Below, piece by piece: positions 9,115-20,100 of a stretch of 64,000 nucleotides of DNA. The notes below the pieces were generated by a model. It made no database searches. It had not been told where the DNA came from and worked only from the letters and a program-made list of their open reading frames with translations. Made by a program: the position numbers and the translations under genes. Within the stretch, counting starts at the first letter, position 1. The number at the start of each line of letters is the position of its first letter. Source of the DNA: Candidatus Krumholzibacteriia bacterium (GTDB taxonomy: Bacteria > Krumholzibacteriota > Krumholzibacteriia > LZORAL124-64-63); assembly GCA_016744705.1 (NCBI GenBank), contig JADGDU010000001.1, positions 124,001 to 188,000 on the forward strand. Direction: 5' to 3'.

Positions 9115-12036
9115 ATGAAATCTCGCACGATTATCGCCTCAATCTGCATTTTAGCCTTGTGGGCAACTGCCGCCGTGGCAGCCAGTCCCGTGGCATCACC
9201 GGAAAATGTCATTGGTGACATCCAATTTGAAAGCCTGCCTCAAGGGCAGAAGGCTTTTGGAGACCCCACTGACCTGAAGGCCGCCGTCATGGCCGGCGCC
9301 CAATACCTTCGCGCCATGCATGCCGATGTGACTGAGGACAATGCCCTCAACGGCCTCGTGGATGACGATCTGCAAGACGCCGGTTGGGATTGGAATTCAA
9401 CCATATTCCAGCATTCAGCCAACGCCAGTCCCAGCAACCTGCACGGAGTAATCGCCAATTCTCTGTTCCGCGCGTATCTGCTGGAACCCACTCCTGAACT
9501 ATTTACAGTAATGCAAGATGTGGCTGACCACTCTCTGCTCGTAGGCCCCGCCCCGGCCTATCCAGTGGGACTGCATTATCCTGGCGACATCAAATTCCTG
9601 TTGAACTTCGCTACTCTTCCGGGCGTGACTAATGCCCCAGCCCTTCAGGCCCATGCAGTCTCCATCTGGGATTGGCGCATCGCCAACACCGGTGGCGGCA
9701 CCGCCGCCGGCATCGCCTCAGGTATCCTCACCAGCCGCTCTGGACATGGTTATGAAAATGGCATCGGCCCCTGGGACGTGAGTGCCTATGTTGAAGCGGC
9801 CATCATGCTGCACGCCGTATTCCCGGGTGACAATTATGATGTCGCCGCTGCTGACATGGCCGAAGTTCTCTATCAGGACTCCTACATGCTGGCTCCCGGA
9901 TATTTCGATTTTGACGGTCGATGCAAAGGCTACACCACCGATTACAGCAACACTGACTACTACTGGTACGGCCTGGGTATCCAGGGTCTGATCACCTCCT
10001 TCCAATTGGCTGGTATTCACACTGCTGAAATCCCCACCCTCGAAGGTATTCTTCTGGAATGCCAGTACGATGACGGGGCTTTTGGTGACCAGTACGGCGC
10101 CCCCCTGGACGTGAACACCCGTGACTGGCAAACTTCCGCCTACGCCACTTTGGCCCTGGCTGATTACGCTGCTGACACCACCACCAACCGGCAAGCGATC
10201 TACAAGGCTGGTGTCTGGATGGCCACCTACCAGGACGCAAGTGGCGGATTCCTCTACAGCAGCGGCACCCACTATCCAGAAATTGGTGCTGAATGCACCG
10301 CAGCCATGGCCGCAGCCTATGCCCTGAGCGCACCTGCGATCACCGCCAGCGCTGCCGGGCCCGATCCTGTGCAGTGCGGCCAGGACAAAGTTGTCACTTT
10401 CAACTACGCCCCCCAAGCCGGCACTCCCGGCCTGCGCGCTTACGAGTTGACTCTCGAAGTGACTGGTCCGGTCAATGCTTTCACCGAAGTTCAATTCGTA
10501 GACGCCGGCCTCTTCGACGGCTTTAGTAACCAATATTTCCATGTGGTGGACAACGACGATGGCACCTGGACCGTGAATGACGCCATCCTCGGCGACACCA
10601 CCGGTCTTATGGCTGCCGGTGACATGTTCACCCTGACGCTGCACACCAATGGCAATGGCGCCGTGGACGTGAACGTGCTCAGTTACAAAATGCGTGATCC
10701 CGACAATGCTGAAATCTTCGGCGCAGTGAGTGGCACCAGCTTCGTGGTTGATTGCTCCGCTCCGGGATCTGTGGATTCTTTTGTTGGCGCTCCTGGCCAC
10801 GAAAAAGCGATCCTCAACTGGTCCATGGCCGATGTCAGTGACGTGGCAAACTTCGAGATCTGGCGTTCACTGTGGTACGACAACGGCAATCCCTATGTAT
10901 CCGCCTATCCCGAATACGACGATCTGGCTCAAGACATGCTGCCCACCCGTCCGGCTGACCGGGCTGCAGCCCTGGCCAGTGGCGAATGGACCCTGGTCAA
11001 TACCGCATTAGCAGGGGAATTGGCCTGGACCGATCCCAACACCGTACGCGGTATCTACTTCTACGAAATTTTCACTATGGATGCGGCCGGCAACTACGGT
11101 CCTCCTGCCATGGATCCAGTGGGCGTCATGAACTACTGGCTTGGTGATGTCAGTGATGGCACACCTTGGCAATTCGATGGTGAAGTGGACCCCTCCGACA
11201 TCACAACCCTGGGCTCGTTCTTCGGTTTGTCGAACATCGGCCTGAACCACCCCGGACACCAGGTGGACGTGGGACCAACCCATGACAACAGCCGCCTCGG
11301 CATTCCCGAAACCGATGATCAAATTGATTTCGAGGATCTGATGATCTTCGCCATGAACTTCAACGTGGTCAGTGCTGCCAAGGGTGACAATACTCCTGGC
11401 TCCATGGCTTATCTGGGCTGGGAACGCCTCGAAGACGGCCGTTATGCCATCAGTGTGGAACAGGCCAACGGCCTGAAGGGTCTGCACGTTGTGGGCAGCA
11501 GCAATGTCAACGGCGTGAGCGCAGGTGCTCTCATTGCCGAGCAGTCGGAAATGACCTTCATGACCAACGTCGGCTCCCAATTGGACGCCAACGTGGCTGT
11601 GATGGGATTGGACGTCAGCTTCAGTGGCCAAGGCGAATTGCTGATCATCAACGCGGTCGGCGAATTGAGCCTTGAAGACCTGGTGTTCACCGCTCGCGGC
11701 ATGGACAACAGCGAAATGGAAATCAGCTTCACCCAGGCCACAGGTGCGATCATGCCCACCGTCTTCAGCCTCGGCAGCAACTATCCCAACCCCTTCAACC
11801 CCATGACCAAGATCAGCTTCAGCCTGCCCGAAGCGCAGAACGTCAAGCTGACGGTTTATGGATTGGATGGCCGCAAAGTCGCCACCCTGGTCAATGAAAG
11901 TTTTGCCGCCGGTAACCACGATGTGGTTTGGACCGGACGCAACGACCAGAACCAGAACGTGGCCAGCGGGACCTACTTCTATCGTATCAACGCCGGGCCT
12001 TATAGTGAGGTTCGGAAGATGACCTTGATGAAATAA
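9115..12036 (+). CDS. exported protein: alpha/alpha-toroid domain, cohesin-like, FN3, dockerin-like and FlgD-like sorting module
   Basis: 973 residues from ATG 9115, with GGGGAG 7 bases upstream and a signal peptide ending at AVAASP. Order as I read it: prenyltransferase/squalene-oxidase-like helical toroid (about 45-400, with the repeated pattern of DGAFGDQ and DASGGFLYSSG), cohesin-like beta sandwich (about 410-545), FN3-like domain (about 550-660), a dockerin-like segment (YWLGDVSDG...DPSDI and IDFEDLMIFAMNF, about 670-750), a beta linker, and the C-terminal FlgD-like Ig module (NYPNPFNPMTKISFSLPEA to MTLMK). It is likely secreted or surface-attached through that module. Glycan or polymer processing is a guess; no catalytic residues are obvious. 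First of three related genes. Confidence 0.85.
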   Translation: MKSRTIIASICILALWATAAVAASPVASPENVIGDIQFESLPQGQKAFGDPTDLKAAVMAGAQYLRAMHADVTEDNALNGLVDDDLQDAGWDWNSTIFQHSANASPSNLHGVIANSLFRAYLLEPTPELFTVMQDVADHSLLVGPAPAYPVGLHYPGDIKFLLNFATLPGVTNAPALQAHAVSIWDWRIANTGGGTAAGIASGILTSRSGHGYENGIGPWDVSAYVEAAIMLHAVFPGDNYDVAAADMAEVLYQDSYMLAPGYFDFDGRCKGYTTDYSNTDYYWYGLGIQGLITSFQLAGIHTAEIPTLEGILLECQYDDGAFGDQYGAPLDVNTRDWQTSAYATLALADYAADTTTNRQAIYKAGVWMATYQDASGGFLYSSGTHYPEIGAECTAAMAAAYALSAPAITASAAGPDPVQCGQDKVVTFNYAPQAGTPGLRAYELTLEVTGPVNAFTEVQFVDAGLFDGFSNQYFHVVDNDDGTWTVNDAILGDTTGLMAAGDMFTLTLHTNGNGAVDVNVLSYKMRDPDNAEIFGAVSGTSFVVDCSAPGSVDSFVGAPGHEKAILNWSMADVSDVANFEIWRSLWYDNGNPYVSAYPEYDDLAQDMLPTRPADRAAALASGEWTLVNTALAGELAWTDPNTVRGIYFYEIFTMDAAGNYGPPAMDPVGVMNYWLGDVSDGTPWQFDGEVDPSDITTLGSFFGLSNIGLNHPGHQVDVGPTHDNSRLGIPETDDQIDFEDLMIFAMNFNVVSAAKGDNTPGSMAYLGWERLEDGRYAISVEQANGLKGLHVVGSSNVNGVSAGALIAEQSEMTFMTNVGSQLDANVAVMGLDVSFSGQGELLIINAVGELSLEDLVFTARGMDNSEMEISFTQATGAIMPTVFSLGSNYPNPFNPMTKISFSLPEAQNVKLTVYGLDGRKVATLVNESFAAGNHDVVWTGRNDQNQNVASGTYFYRINAGPYSEVRKMTLMK

Positions 12037-12048
12037 TCGTGCACTACA

Positions 12049-12073
12049 GGGGGCGGGAGTTGGTCCCGCCCCC
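12049..12073 (+). other. strong intercistronic hairpin without a T tract
   Basis: GGGGGCGGGA (12049-12058) pairs perfectly with TCCCGCCCCC (12064-12073) around a GTTGG loop. It lies between the stop at 12036 and the next start at 12100. Without a following T run it may be an mRNA-stabilising or processing hairpin, or a weak attenuator, rather than a full terminator. Confidence 0.6.
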
Positions 12074-12099
12074 ATGACTCATTCACCTAGGGGACGATA

Positions 12100-15000
12100 A
12101 TGAATTTTCGAAGAAGTATTCTTGCGCTGTTCGTGCTGGTACTTTGCGCTGGTAGCGCACTGGCTCAGACTCCAGTAGTAGACCCGGGATGGAATGCATT
12201 CATCATTCGGGAAAATGCCATCGAAGGCCCTCCATTGATTGAACTCAATGAAGAATATGGTGAAGTAGCCCTCGAGTTTGTTACTTTTGCCGGCAGCCAG
12301 AAAGCTGGCCTGGGAACCAACCAGATCAACGGAGCTACGGTCAGTCAGATCGCCACTCTGCACATTGACAGGTTGGATGATCCAATCAACTCGGGTTCTC
12401 TGGACGGACCCTATTTCAACATATGGATCACAGACGGTTTAGGTAACTATGCCGTCGTAGCCAATGAGCCTTCCGACGCTGAATGGTCCGGCAGCCGTTG
12501 GGACGTAGCTGATTGGGAATTCTTGCGCACAAAGCAAGCCAAGGTCTATGAAACTCCAGGCTGGAACAGCAATACCAGCTGGGTCCATACCCACGTGGGC
12601 CACGCGGACCCATTGACCTTCAACGACATTGCAAGCCTGATCGTCCAACCACCCCCTGTGGCCTACATTCTGGACGTGGCCAATGGTGTTGGAGGCGGAG
12701 CCCCAGACGATTTGGACACCAATATTGCCTATGGTTACAACTGGATCTTCGGCGACACCATGTCCAATTACGTCAGTGGTGACGAGGGTTTTGTGGTCAA
12801 CAACTACTACGCCACGACCGACTTTAATGTGGCCAACACTACCCAGGGCACAACATATTCAACCATTGAGGCCGCTCTTGCGGCAGCCAATGCCGGTGAT
12901 AACATCACTGTGGCCGATGGTACTTACAACCCACCCAACACACTCAACTTCAACCAGAGTCTCACCCTGATTGGTGAGAGCGAAACCGGCGTGATCATCA
13001 ACATCCCCGCAGCTGGCAGCTATGGCATGCGTGTGGCCGCCTCAGATGTGACTCTGGAAAACTTCACATTGCTCTGCAATGCCGCCAACATCAACTATCC
13101 GATCCATGCCAGCGGCACAAGTAACCCCACCACCGGGTTCGACAACCTGAGCATCCGAAACGCCACCATCAGCGGTGCGCACCGGCGTACTGGCTTTGAC
13201 ATTCATGGTTTCAATCATCTGGTACTTTCCAACCTGACTTCATCCGATGCCTGGGGTGGCAACGGTCTTCAGGTTACCGGTTGTGTAGACGTGGATATGG
13301 ACAACATCACCTGTCTTAATAATACTTGGGGCAGTATCGCCATCTATTGCTCCGGTCCAACCTATCTCAATCGCGGCAGTGATGACGTGATGATCGACGG
13401 CAATACATTGGTCGCCGATGGGGTCATTTTCAGTCAAGATGAGTTTGGTTTAAGTAACACCAACATCGTCATTCCCGGCTGGGAATACCTCGTTATGAAC
13501 AACCATTTCCGTGAAGGTGTTGGTTCCGGATTCACCGACTCGGAAGGATATGCGTTCTTCGCTCCAGATCAGGCCACCGCCATGGGTCTCGCCCTGGGGT
13601 TTTCAGGATACGAGCAGAACTCTGCCTTGCGTAACATCACCACCGGTGCCTTGGAAGTTTATCCTGGCATCACCCTACAGGCCGCCGTGGAACACGCCGA
13701 CCTTGTGGACAATATCAATATAGGCCTCGGAACGATCCTAATTCCTTCCCAGGTTCGCATCGACAAAAACCTGACTATCACCGGCATGGGTAGCGCCTCG
13801 ACCACTTTGGCCGCCGCCTATGCACCCACCGGCGGAAACTACACCGATACCATTTCCCTGATTTACGTAGACACCGGCGTGACGGCCATCATCAAAAATC
13901 TGGGCGTCGACGGCACCGGATTTGCCGTGCCGTATGCTATCCAATCCCGTGGTGACAACTTTACGGTACAGGATTGTTCCGTGTCCAATATCGTGGGGAG
14001 CACTTATGACGGTCGAGGCATTGTATTCCTGACCGGTACCGGCCTGGTTAAGGATTGTACTCTTTCCAATATCCACCGCATTGGGGTGCACGTCCGTGGT
14101 GGTATTTTGCCTTCGGCTCCCGTAGTCGCAGTGGATGGCCTGACCTACACCGGTAAGGGTGCCGGCGACTGGCTCGACTATGGTGTTGAATTTGGTGGCG
14201 GTGGCCAGGGCACAGCAACCAATTGCGTGATTAACAACTGCCAGGGTATAGCCACCGTCGACGGCTCAACCTCAGCCAGTATCCTGGTGACCGATTTTTA
14301 CGGCAACGGAACATCAGCTGAAATTACCGACAGTGACCTTACAGGAAACACCAGCGCAGTGGTCGTGGGATATGATGCCCCCGACATGAGCCAGTGCATC
14401 ATCAGCGGTTGCGATTTTTCCGGAAGCACCGACTTGGGTGTATCCTCCACTGGTGTGGAAGTCAATGCACTGGGAAATTGGTGGGGAGCTCCCTCTGGAC
14501 CGCTCCATCCCACCACCAATCCTTCAGGAATGGGCGTGGGAGTGAGCGACAATGTTCTTTACGACCCATGGCTCAGCGGAGGCCTGGTGACCATCACTTC
14601 CAGCCCAGCTGGTCCGGTCGCCTGTGGTCAGCCGATCACGTTGACATTCAACCTGGTCACCGACGAATTCGCGCCAGTAGTCTTCGGTTACAACGCTCTG
14701 GTAAGGACCACCGATGAAGTGTCCTGGGGACCCATCACCGACCTGCTTCCATTCACCGATGACAACAATTTCTTTTACACCGTCGATCAGGGAAATGGTG
14801 TTTGGGACATCAACAGCACTACTGTGGGTAATCCAACCCATCCCATCGTCGACGCAGGAACCTGGCCTTTGTTCTCCGTCACTTTCACTGCCAACCGAGA
14901 AGGCGTGGCGGAAATTACATTCGACGAGTTCTTCCTGCGCGACCCGAACAATCAACCCATTGGTGTCATGGCCGCCGGAACGACCATAGTGGTGGATTGC

Positions 15001-16290
15001 ACCGAGCCAGCCCCAGTGACCAACATCACCGCCAGCCCTCACCACAACAAGGTTGAAGTGACTTGGGACCATACCGGTCAAACTGGAGATTCCTACTGGA
15101 TCTACCAGGGCCTCTGGGACAACGGTACCCTCACCGAGACCGCCTATCCCGAATATGACGACATTCCTGGCAATCATATTCCTGCTCGACCAGTGAACGA
15201 CCTTCCTAATCCCGGTGAAGGCTGGGTAAGGGTTGATAACGATGCCGTCGATTTCCCCGCGGAAAGCTTCTTCGATGTCATGGTCGTGAATCCTCCCGAC
15301 CTGCACCGTGGCGTCTACTACTATGAAGTGTACGCCGTGGATGCTGCCGGAAACGTCAGCGCCCCTGCCGCAGCCAACGACCGTGCGACTAACTACTGGT
15401 TGGGCGACATCAATTTTGATGGCAATGTCAGCGCTGTGAGTGACATGTCCGCTCTTGGTGCTGCTTTTGGCGAAAGCGAGGGCGACCTCATGTACAACGC
15501 CTACTGTGATGTGGGCCGCACCGACGACTGGAGCCGTTTGGGTATTCCCACCACGGACAACGTGATTAACTTCGAAGATCTCATGATCTTCTCCATGAAC
15601 TTTGGCGTGGTTGCTCCCGATGCCAAAGCCAAAGCCAGCATTTCCAGCGATGCCCAACTCTCATGGGTAAGCTACGGTGACAACCGTTACGGCCTGCGCC
15701 TGGTCGAATCCGAAGGCCTGAAGGGTGTGCATCTGCGCGCTAATTTGCCCGAAGGATCTTCCATAGACGTGACCGCTGGTGAATTGTTGGACCAACAATC
15801 CGAAATGACCTTCCTGAAGAACATCGGCACCGGTTTGGACGTCAGTCTTTCCGTCACCGGCGTGAACAATGGCTTCCGCGGACAAGGCGACCTTATCATC
15901 GTGGAAAGTTCCGTTGAACTGGCCATCGAAGACTTGGTCATCGACTTGCGTGGCAGCGATAACTCCAGTATCGCAGTCCAGCTGGACAGCGAATCCGGTG
16001 TCTTCACCCCGCGGGTGTTCTCTCTGGAAGCAAACTATCCCAACCCATTCAATCCTATGACGAAGATCAGCTTCTCGCTGCCCGAAGCGCAGCCTGTTCG
16101 CCTGAACATCTATGGGATTGATGGCGCCCTGGTCACCACGTTGGTTAATGAGACGCGTGGCTCAGGCCTTCACGAAGTCCTCTGGAATGGCTGCAATGAT
16201 GCCGGCCAGGTCCAGGCTTCGGGTATGTACTTCTACCGAATCGAAGCCGGCCCTTATAGCCAGGTTCGCAAGATGACCCTGATGAAATAA
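12100..16290 (+). CDS. exported beta-helix protein with cohesin-like, FN3, dockerin-like and FlgD-like sorting modules
   Basis: 1396 residues, with AGGGGA 6-7 bases before ATG 12100 and a signal peptide ending at ALAQTP. After an N-terminal region of about 240 residues rich in Trp and Tyr comes a right-handed beta-helix of the PbH1 type (about 250-810): GTTYSTIEAALAAANAGDNI opens it and Asn/Asp/Gly-rich turns follow, ending with NWWGAPSGPLHPTTNPSG, a common finish of such helices. Then a cohesin-like domain (about 825-970), FN3 (about 975-1100), a dockerin-like pair (GDINFDGNVS...DMSALGAAFG and INFEDLMIFSMNF), and the FlgD-like end. Parallel beta-helices often bind or cleave polysaccharides; no catalytic residues could be assigned. 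Its last ~80 codons are nearly identical to those of both neighbouring genes. Confidence 0.85.
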   Translation: MNFRRSILALFVLVLCAGSALAQTPVVDPGWNAFIIRENAIEGPPLIELNEEYGEVALEFVTFAGSQKAGLGTNQINGATVSQIATLHIDRLDDPINSGSLDGPYFNIWITDGLGNYAVVANEPSDAEWSGSRWDVADWEFLRTKQAKVYETPGWNSNTSWVHTHVGHADPLTFNDIASLIVQPPPVAYILDVANGVGGGAPDDLDTNIAYGYNWIFGDTMSNYVSGDEGFVVNNYYATTDFNVANTTQGTTYSTIEAALAAANAGDNITVADGTYNPPNTLNFNQSLTLIGESETGVIINIPAAGSYGMRVAASDVTLENFTLLCNAANINYPIHASGTSNPTTGFDNLSIRNATISGAHRRTGFDIHGFNHLVLSNLTSSDAWGGNGLQVTGCVDVDMDNITCLNNTWGSIAIYCSGPTYLNRGSDDVMIDGNTLVADGVIFSQDEFGLSNTNIVIPGWEYLVMNNHFREGVGSGFTDSEGYAFFAPDQATAMGLALGFSGYEQNSALRNITTGALEVYPGITLQAAVEHADLVDNINIGLGTILIPSQVRIDKNLTITGMGSASTTLAAAYAPTGGNYTDTISLIYVDTGVTAIIKNLGVDGTGFAVPYAIQSRGDNFTVQDCSVSNIVGSTYDGRGIVFLTGTGLVKDCTLSNIHRIGVHVRGGILPSAPVVAVDGLTYTGKGAGDWLDYGVEFGGGGQGTATNCVINNCQGIATVDGSTSASILVTDFYGNGTSAEITDSDLTGNTSAVVVGYDAPDMSQCIISGCDFSGSTDLGVSSTGVEVNALGNWWGAPSGPLHPTTNPSGMGVGVSDNVLYDPWLSGGLVTITSSPAGPVACGQPITLTFNLVTDEFAPVVFGYNALVRTTDEVSWGPITDLLPFTDDNNFFYTVDQGNGVWDINSTTVGNPTHPIVDAGTWPLFSVTFTANREGVAEITFDEFFLRDPNNQPIGVMAAGTTIVVDCTEPAPVTNITASPHHNKVEVTWDHTGQTGDSYWIYQGLWDNGTLTETAYPEYDDIPGNHIPARPVNDLPNPGEGWVRVDNDAVDFPAESFFDVMVVNPPDLHRGVYYYEVYAVDAAGNVSAPAAANDRATNYWLGDINFDGNVSAVSDMSALGAAFGESEGDLMYNAYCDVGRTDDWSRLGIPTTDNVINFEDLMIFSMNFGVVAPDAKAKASISSDAQLSWVSYGDNRYGLRLVESEGLKGVHLRANLPEGSSIDVTAGELLDQQSEMTFLKNIGTGLDVSLSVTGVNNGFRGQGDLIIVESSVELAIEDLVIDLRGSDNSSIAVQLDSESGVFTPRVFSLEANYPNPFNPMTKISFSLPEAQPVRLNIYGIDGALVTTLVNETRGSGLHEVLWNGCNDAGQVQASGMYFYRIEAGPYSQVRKMTLMK

Positions 16291-16302
16291 TCAGGATCCG
16301 CT

Positions 16303-16338
16303 GGAGCAGGCGGGGTGCATTGAGCCCTCGCCTGCTCC
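16303..16338 (+). other. intercistronic hairpin without a T tract
   Basis: GGAGCAGGCG (16303-16312) pairs with CGCCTGCTCC (16329-16338). It occupies the same place relative to the preceding stop as the hairpin at 12049 and likewise lacks a T run, so both gaps of this gene trio carry a stable hairpin. Confidence 0.6.
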
Positions 16339-16358
16339 CATTTGAAAGTTGAAATGTT

Positions 16359-17162
16359 ATGAAATCACGCACAATGACCTTTTTGTTGGCCCTGTGCTGC
16401 CTGGGTATGACAACGCTGATGACCTCGGCAACTTCCTATGCCCAGGTGTCGCTGCGATTTGCTCCCGGCGACACAGTGCTTGAAGTCGGTCAACCGGCCA
16501 GACTTTCAATCATGTGCGATGAGCCCATGGACCTGCGAACCATCGAAGTATTTGTGGAGTTCGACCCCACGATACTGAATACCCTGGGCGGTGGCTCGGG
16601 TGCCCTGTTTGAAAATTCTGGATTCAACCTCTTCGATGGGTTCGGGCTTTCAGAACCGAATGTCTGGCATGGTTACTGTGTGATCATGGGAGCCTACGAT
16701 TTCATCACATCCCCAGGGGAGCTTTTCTACTGGGAGTTCGAAGGAATTGCCGATGGGTTGTCGGCAATTGAGTCCATCAGTGTGGGCCTGGCCGCTTCCG
16801 ATGGCACCGGAATTCCCGAAGTGACCCTGGCGCCCATTTCCATCACCATCGGGAATGCCTTAACCCCTGTGGAGATTGCGCCCCGCACCGGATTGAACCT
16901 GAACTGCATCCCTAATCCCTTCAATCCCATGACACGGATCAACTTTTCACTGCCAGAAGAGCATTCAGTTTGCCTGGAAATATTGGGAATCGACGGCAGA
17001 GTCATCCAAACCCTGATCAATGAAACCCGCGGCTCTGGTCCCCACGAAGTGACCTGGGACGGCCGGAACGCCTTGGGCCAAGTGCAAGCATCAGGCATGT
17101 ACTTCTACCGGATCCAAGCCGGCCCCTACAGCCAGGTTCGCAAAATGACCTTGATGAAATGA
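16359..17162 (+). CDS. exported cohesin-like protein with FlgD-like sorting module
   Basis: 267 residues: signal peptide (cleavage near TSYAQVS), one cohesin-like beta sandwich (about 30-170, with FAPGDTVLEVGQPARLSIMC and VFVEFDPTILNTLGGGS), and the FlgD-like Ig module beginning IPNPFNPMTRINFSL and ending RKMTLMK. It looks like a minimal version of the two larger upstream proteins, keeping only the cohesin and anchoring parts. If the cohesin-like fold binds the dockerin-like segments next door it could be a surface scaffold. That is inference, because the cohesin assignment rests on weak motifs. The gene ends 31 bases from the convergent CotH gene with no visible terminator. Confidence 0.8.
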   Translation: MKSRTMTFLLALCCLGMTTLMTSATSYAQVSLRFAPGDTVLEVGQPARLSIMCDEPMDLRTIEVFVEFDPTILNTLGGGSGALFENSGFNLFDGFGLSEPNVWHGYCVIMGAYDFITSPGELFYWEFEGIADGLSAIESISVGLAASDGTGIPEVTLAPISITIGNALTPVEIAPRTGLNLNCIPNPFNPMTRINFSLPEEHSVCLEILGIDGRVIQTLINETRGSGPHEVTWDGRNALGQVQASGMYFYRIQAGPYSQVRKMTLMK

Positions 17163-17193
17163 ATGGGTCAAATTTGTAGATTTGCTGGGGACA

Positions 17194-20100
17194 TCAACGA
17201 ACCAGCACGACCTTACGGGTCACCTGTTTTTGCTGGCCACTCAGCCGGATAAAATAAACACCCGACGGTAAATCACGTCCCCGGTCATCGCGGCGGTTCC
17301 AAACCACCGAGTACCGTCCTGGCCCACCGGTTTCACTGGCCAGCTTTCTCACTTTTCTCCCCCGCACATCGAAAACCGCCAGCTCTATGGGCCCCTCTTG
17401 ATTTTCGGAAAGAGAGAAGCCTATGGTCGTGTTTCGTGCCGCTGGGTTAGGAGATGCGGGATGCAGACGGAACGACCACTGGGCTTGGGCCTCGTTTGTA
17501 CCCGACAGAGAATGGTTCGAAAAACCTGGGGTCGGTGCAGAACAAAGAGCCCACTCCGGTCCTCCATCGGGAAGCCGCGCCAGAGAGATGTCCGCACTCT
17601 GCGGTCCAAAAATATACTCATCAATATTAGGCAGGCCGGCACCAACCGGACCATACAAAGCAATGGCTTCGCCCCCCGCACTCAATTTGAAATTGGTGTG
17701 TAGCCCGGAATCTGTTTCGTCTGCATCACACCAAACCAGCAAGAATCCCTGGGCAGCAATGGTCGTGCCGGCAGGAAAGGACCAGCGTGCAGGATTATTG
17801 ACATCATCAGACAAATGAAACCCAGTCAGGTTGATAATTTCGGAACTGGGATTGTACAGTTCCACCCAATCTTCATACTCGCCCTGGGGATCGGTCATGG
17901 TCGTGGTATTGAGGGCCATAAATTCATTGATGAAGACGGTGGCCGCGCCTTCATCAAAGACATTGGTGAACCCGGGGGTTGGCGCCGCCTCCTGGAGTGG
18001 CCACCAGCCATCAATGGGCAGAGCCATTGCCACGTCAGGCACTGGCGCCTCGTAGACCAGAGAGTCGACGGCAGTGGTCAAATTATCCAACTGATACAAC
18101 ATCAGCTGGCCGCTGGTCTCGGAAAGAGTCATCGGCAAATGATGGTCACCCTGCTCGGTCTCGTTGTCGGCCCAGAGCAGAGTAAAGCTGCGGGCTGGAA
18201 GAATCTCATCCGGAAGGATACCCGCCAGGGGATCAATCGTGCCATTGCTCAAGCAATAATCACTCAACTGGACGGGCTGGTTGCTCCAATTGTACAGCTC
18301 AATATAGCTGTCAAACTGTTGGGCCTCATCAGCGAGAGTGTTTTGATTCAAGACCAGGATCTCATTGATAAACAGGCTATTGGTTCCGGCAAGATATGGC
18401 TCTATCGCCCATTGAAGGAAATCCCGTCTGGTATTGCCAAATGATTTTATCTGATTCACCCGCTGGGGAAAGAGATGCTCTTCATCAAACCGGAGCTTCC
18501 AGAAGTCTCGCTCTATCTCCTGACTCACTGTAGTGGCCAGACTGTCCACCATGCTGGTGAAAGAGTCTTCGGAGAAAGTAGAGTCCATCAATTCGGTCAG
18601 CCGGTCGCAATAAAAGCGGCGGTATTTTGGTACCGACAGGAGGCGATCGAAGAGGCGATTCCACCCATTGGGTGATGGTGTCGCAAAGGTGCCCAGATCG
18701 ATGGCGCTAAGGCTGGACTGGAAGTCCAGAGCCAGGTCCAGATCCCAGGGAATAAGCTCCCATTTATCAGTGGCCAGATGATGATAAAGGTAATAATTGC
18801 GCACAAAATAATCATAGTCGGCCAGGAAAATCCGGGTGGCGTAATAGTCCACCTGCCTTTCCAGATTCAGGAGGGGAAAAAGGTGATCATCTAATTCTGA
18901 ATCCGGAGTCAGGTTGATGGTTTCGATGAAGGAAACCAGGTCGTCGTTGCCATATTCTTCATTGGTTTTTTTCTCGTATTGGGTGGCATAAAAAGGACCA
19001 CTGAGCAGCTGCAATCCCGAGTTGCATTTATAAACATTCCCCACCTCGATATAACCGCGTTTTTCCAGAAAGAGTTCGTCAATCTGTTCCACTTCACTGA
19101 ATTGCCCGCGATACAAATTGTTGACCAGCAAATTGGCTTTGTGAATTTCGGGAGTAAGACACCGTGTTTGCTGGAAGCTGGCAAACGAGGCCAGAGGAAC
19201 CATCTGGGAGAGGTCGATAAAATCACCGTTAAGGTTGAACCGATCCCTCTCGTTGAGCAGCCCATCATCCAGTTTGATTTTCCAGGATTTCTTATTGCTG
19301 ATCAAGCGACTGAGCGATCCGCGATACCGGACGCTAACCAGTCCCCCAGGAGCCCCATTGAAAGCCAGCTGTGCCGGGTAATCCAAATCGAGATGGGGAT
19401 ACCTGCGCAGTTGTTCCAGGTCGGCTGGATCCATGGTGATGCTATAAGTTGGCCCAAGGGCACCCTCCACCGAGAGGACCGTGGCTGAGGAAGTTGGCGA
19501 AGCTTCACTTTCCTCATCAAATAAGTTCTTGGTCGTGATCTGATAAAAATAGGTAGTTCCAGGTATCACATCGTAATCCACCCAGAATGGGGCCAGATCT
19601 GACCGGGAGGCCACTGCAACAAAGGGCCCATCTGGATGCTCGCTGCGGTACAAAACCACTCCCGACACATCATCTCCAGGCAAATCCCACGACAAATTCA
19701 CGGCATTGTAAGAGGGCGTGGTGGTCATGCCGGTGGGCGGATTGGGGACAAGCCCCTCATCCTGAATATCTCGGATGGAAATTCCTGCCAGCAGAGCGTC
19801 ACCTGATCCCGAACCGAAAGAAGCCACAATGGCTCCCTGCGATACCTCTACCAGAAGCCGAACACTGAAGGCATAGTACATACGTCCGTGCGCCCAAATG
19901 TCGAAATCTTCATGGTAAATCGTACGGTTGACCTGGATGGGAAATTCTCTCAAACCCGGCCCATGATTGGCAAATTCATTGAAATAGAGCGTCATGGCGT
20001 AAAGGCCATTGGGAACATCAAACTGGTAGCTAAAATCACCTTGGCGGTAGCCTGAGCAAACGGCGGGCGGTTGGTATGGTCCCCCAGTCTGGGAGCTGCG

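Noticed and set aside
9718..10800. A 360-codon minus-strand frame, and similar ones at 11008-12075 and 14524-15657
   Set aside because: All are antisense to the clearly coding exported-protein genes. Their long openness comes from the GC-rich third-position pattern of the real genes.
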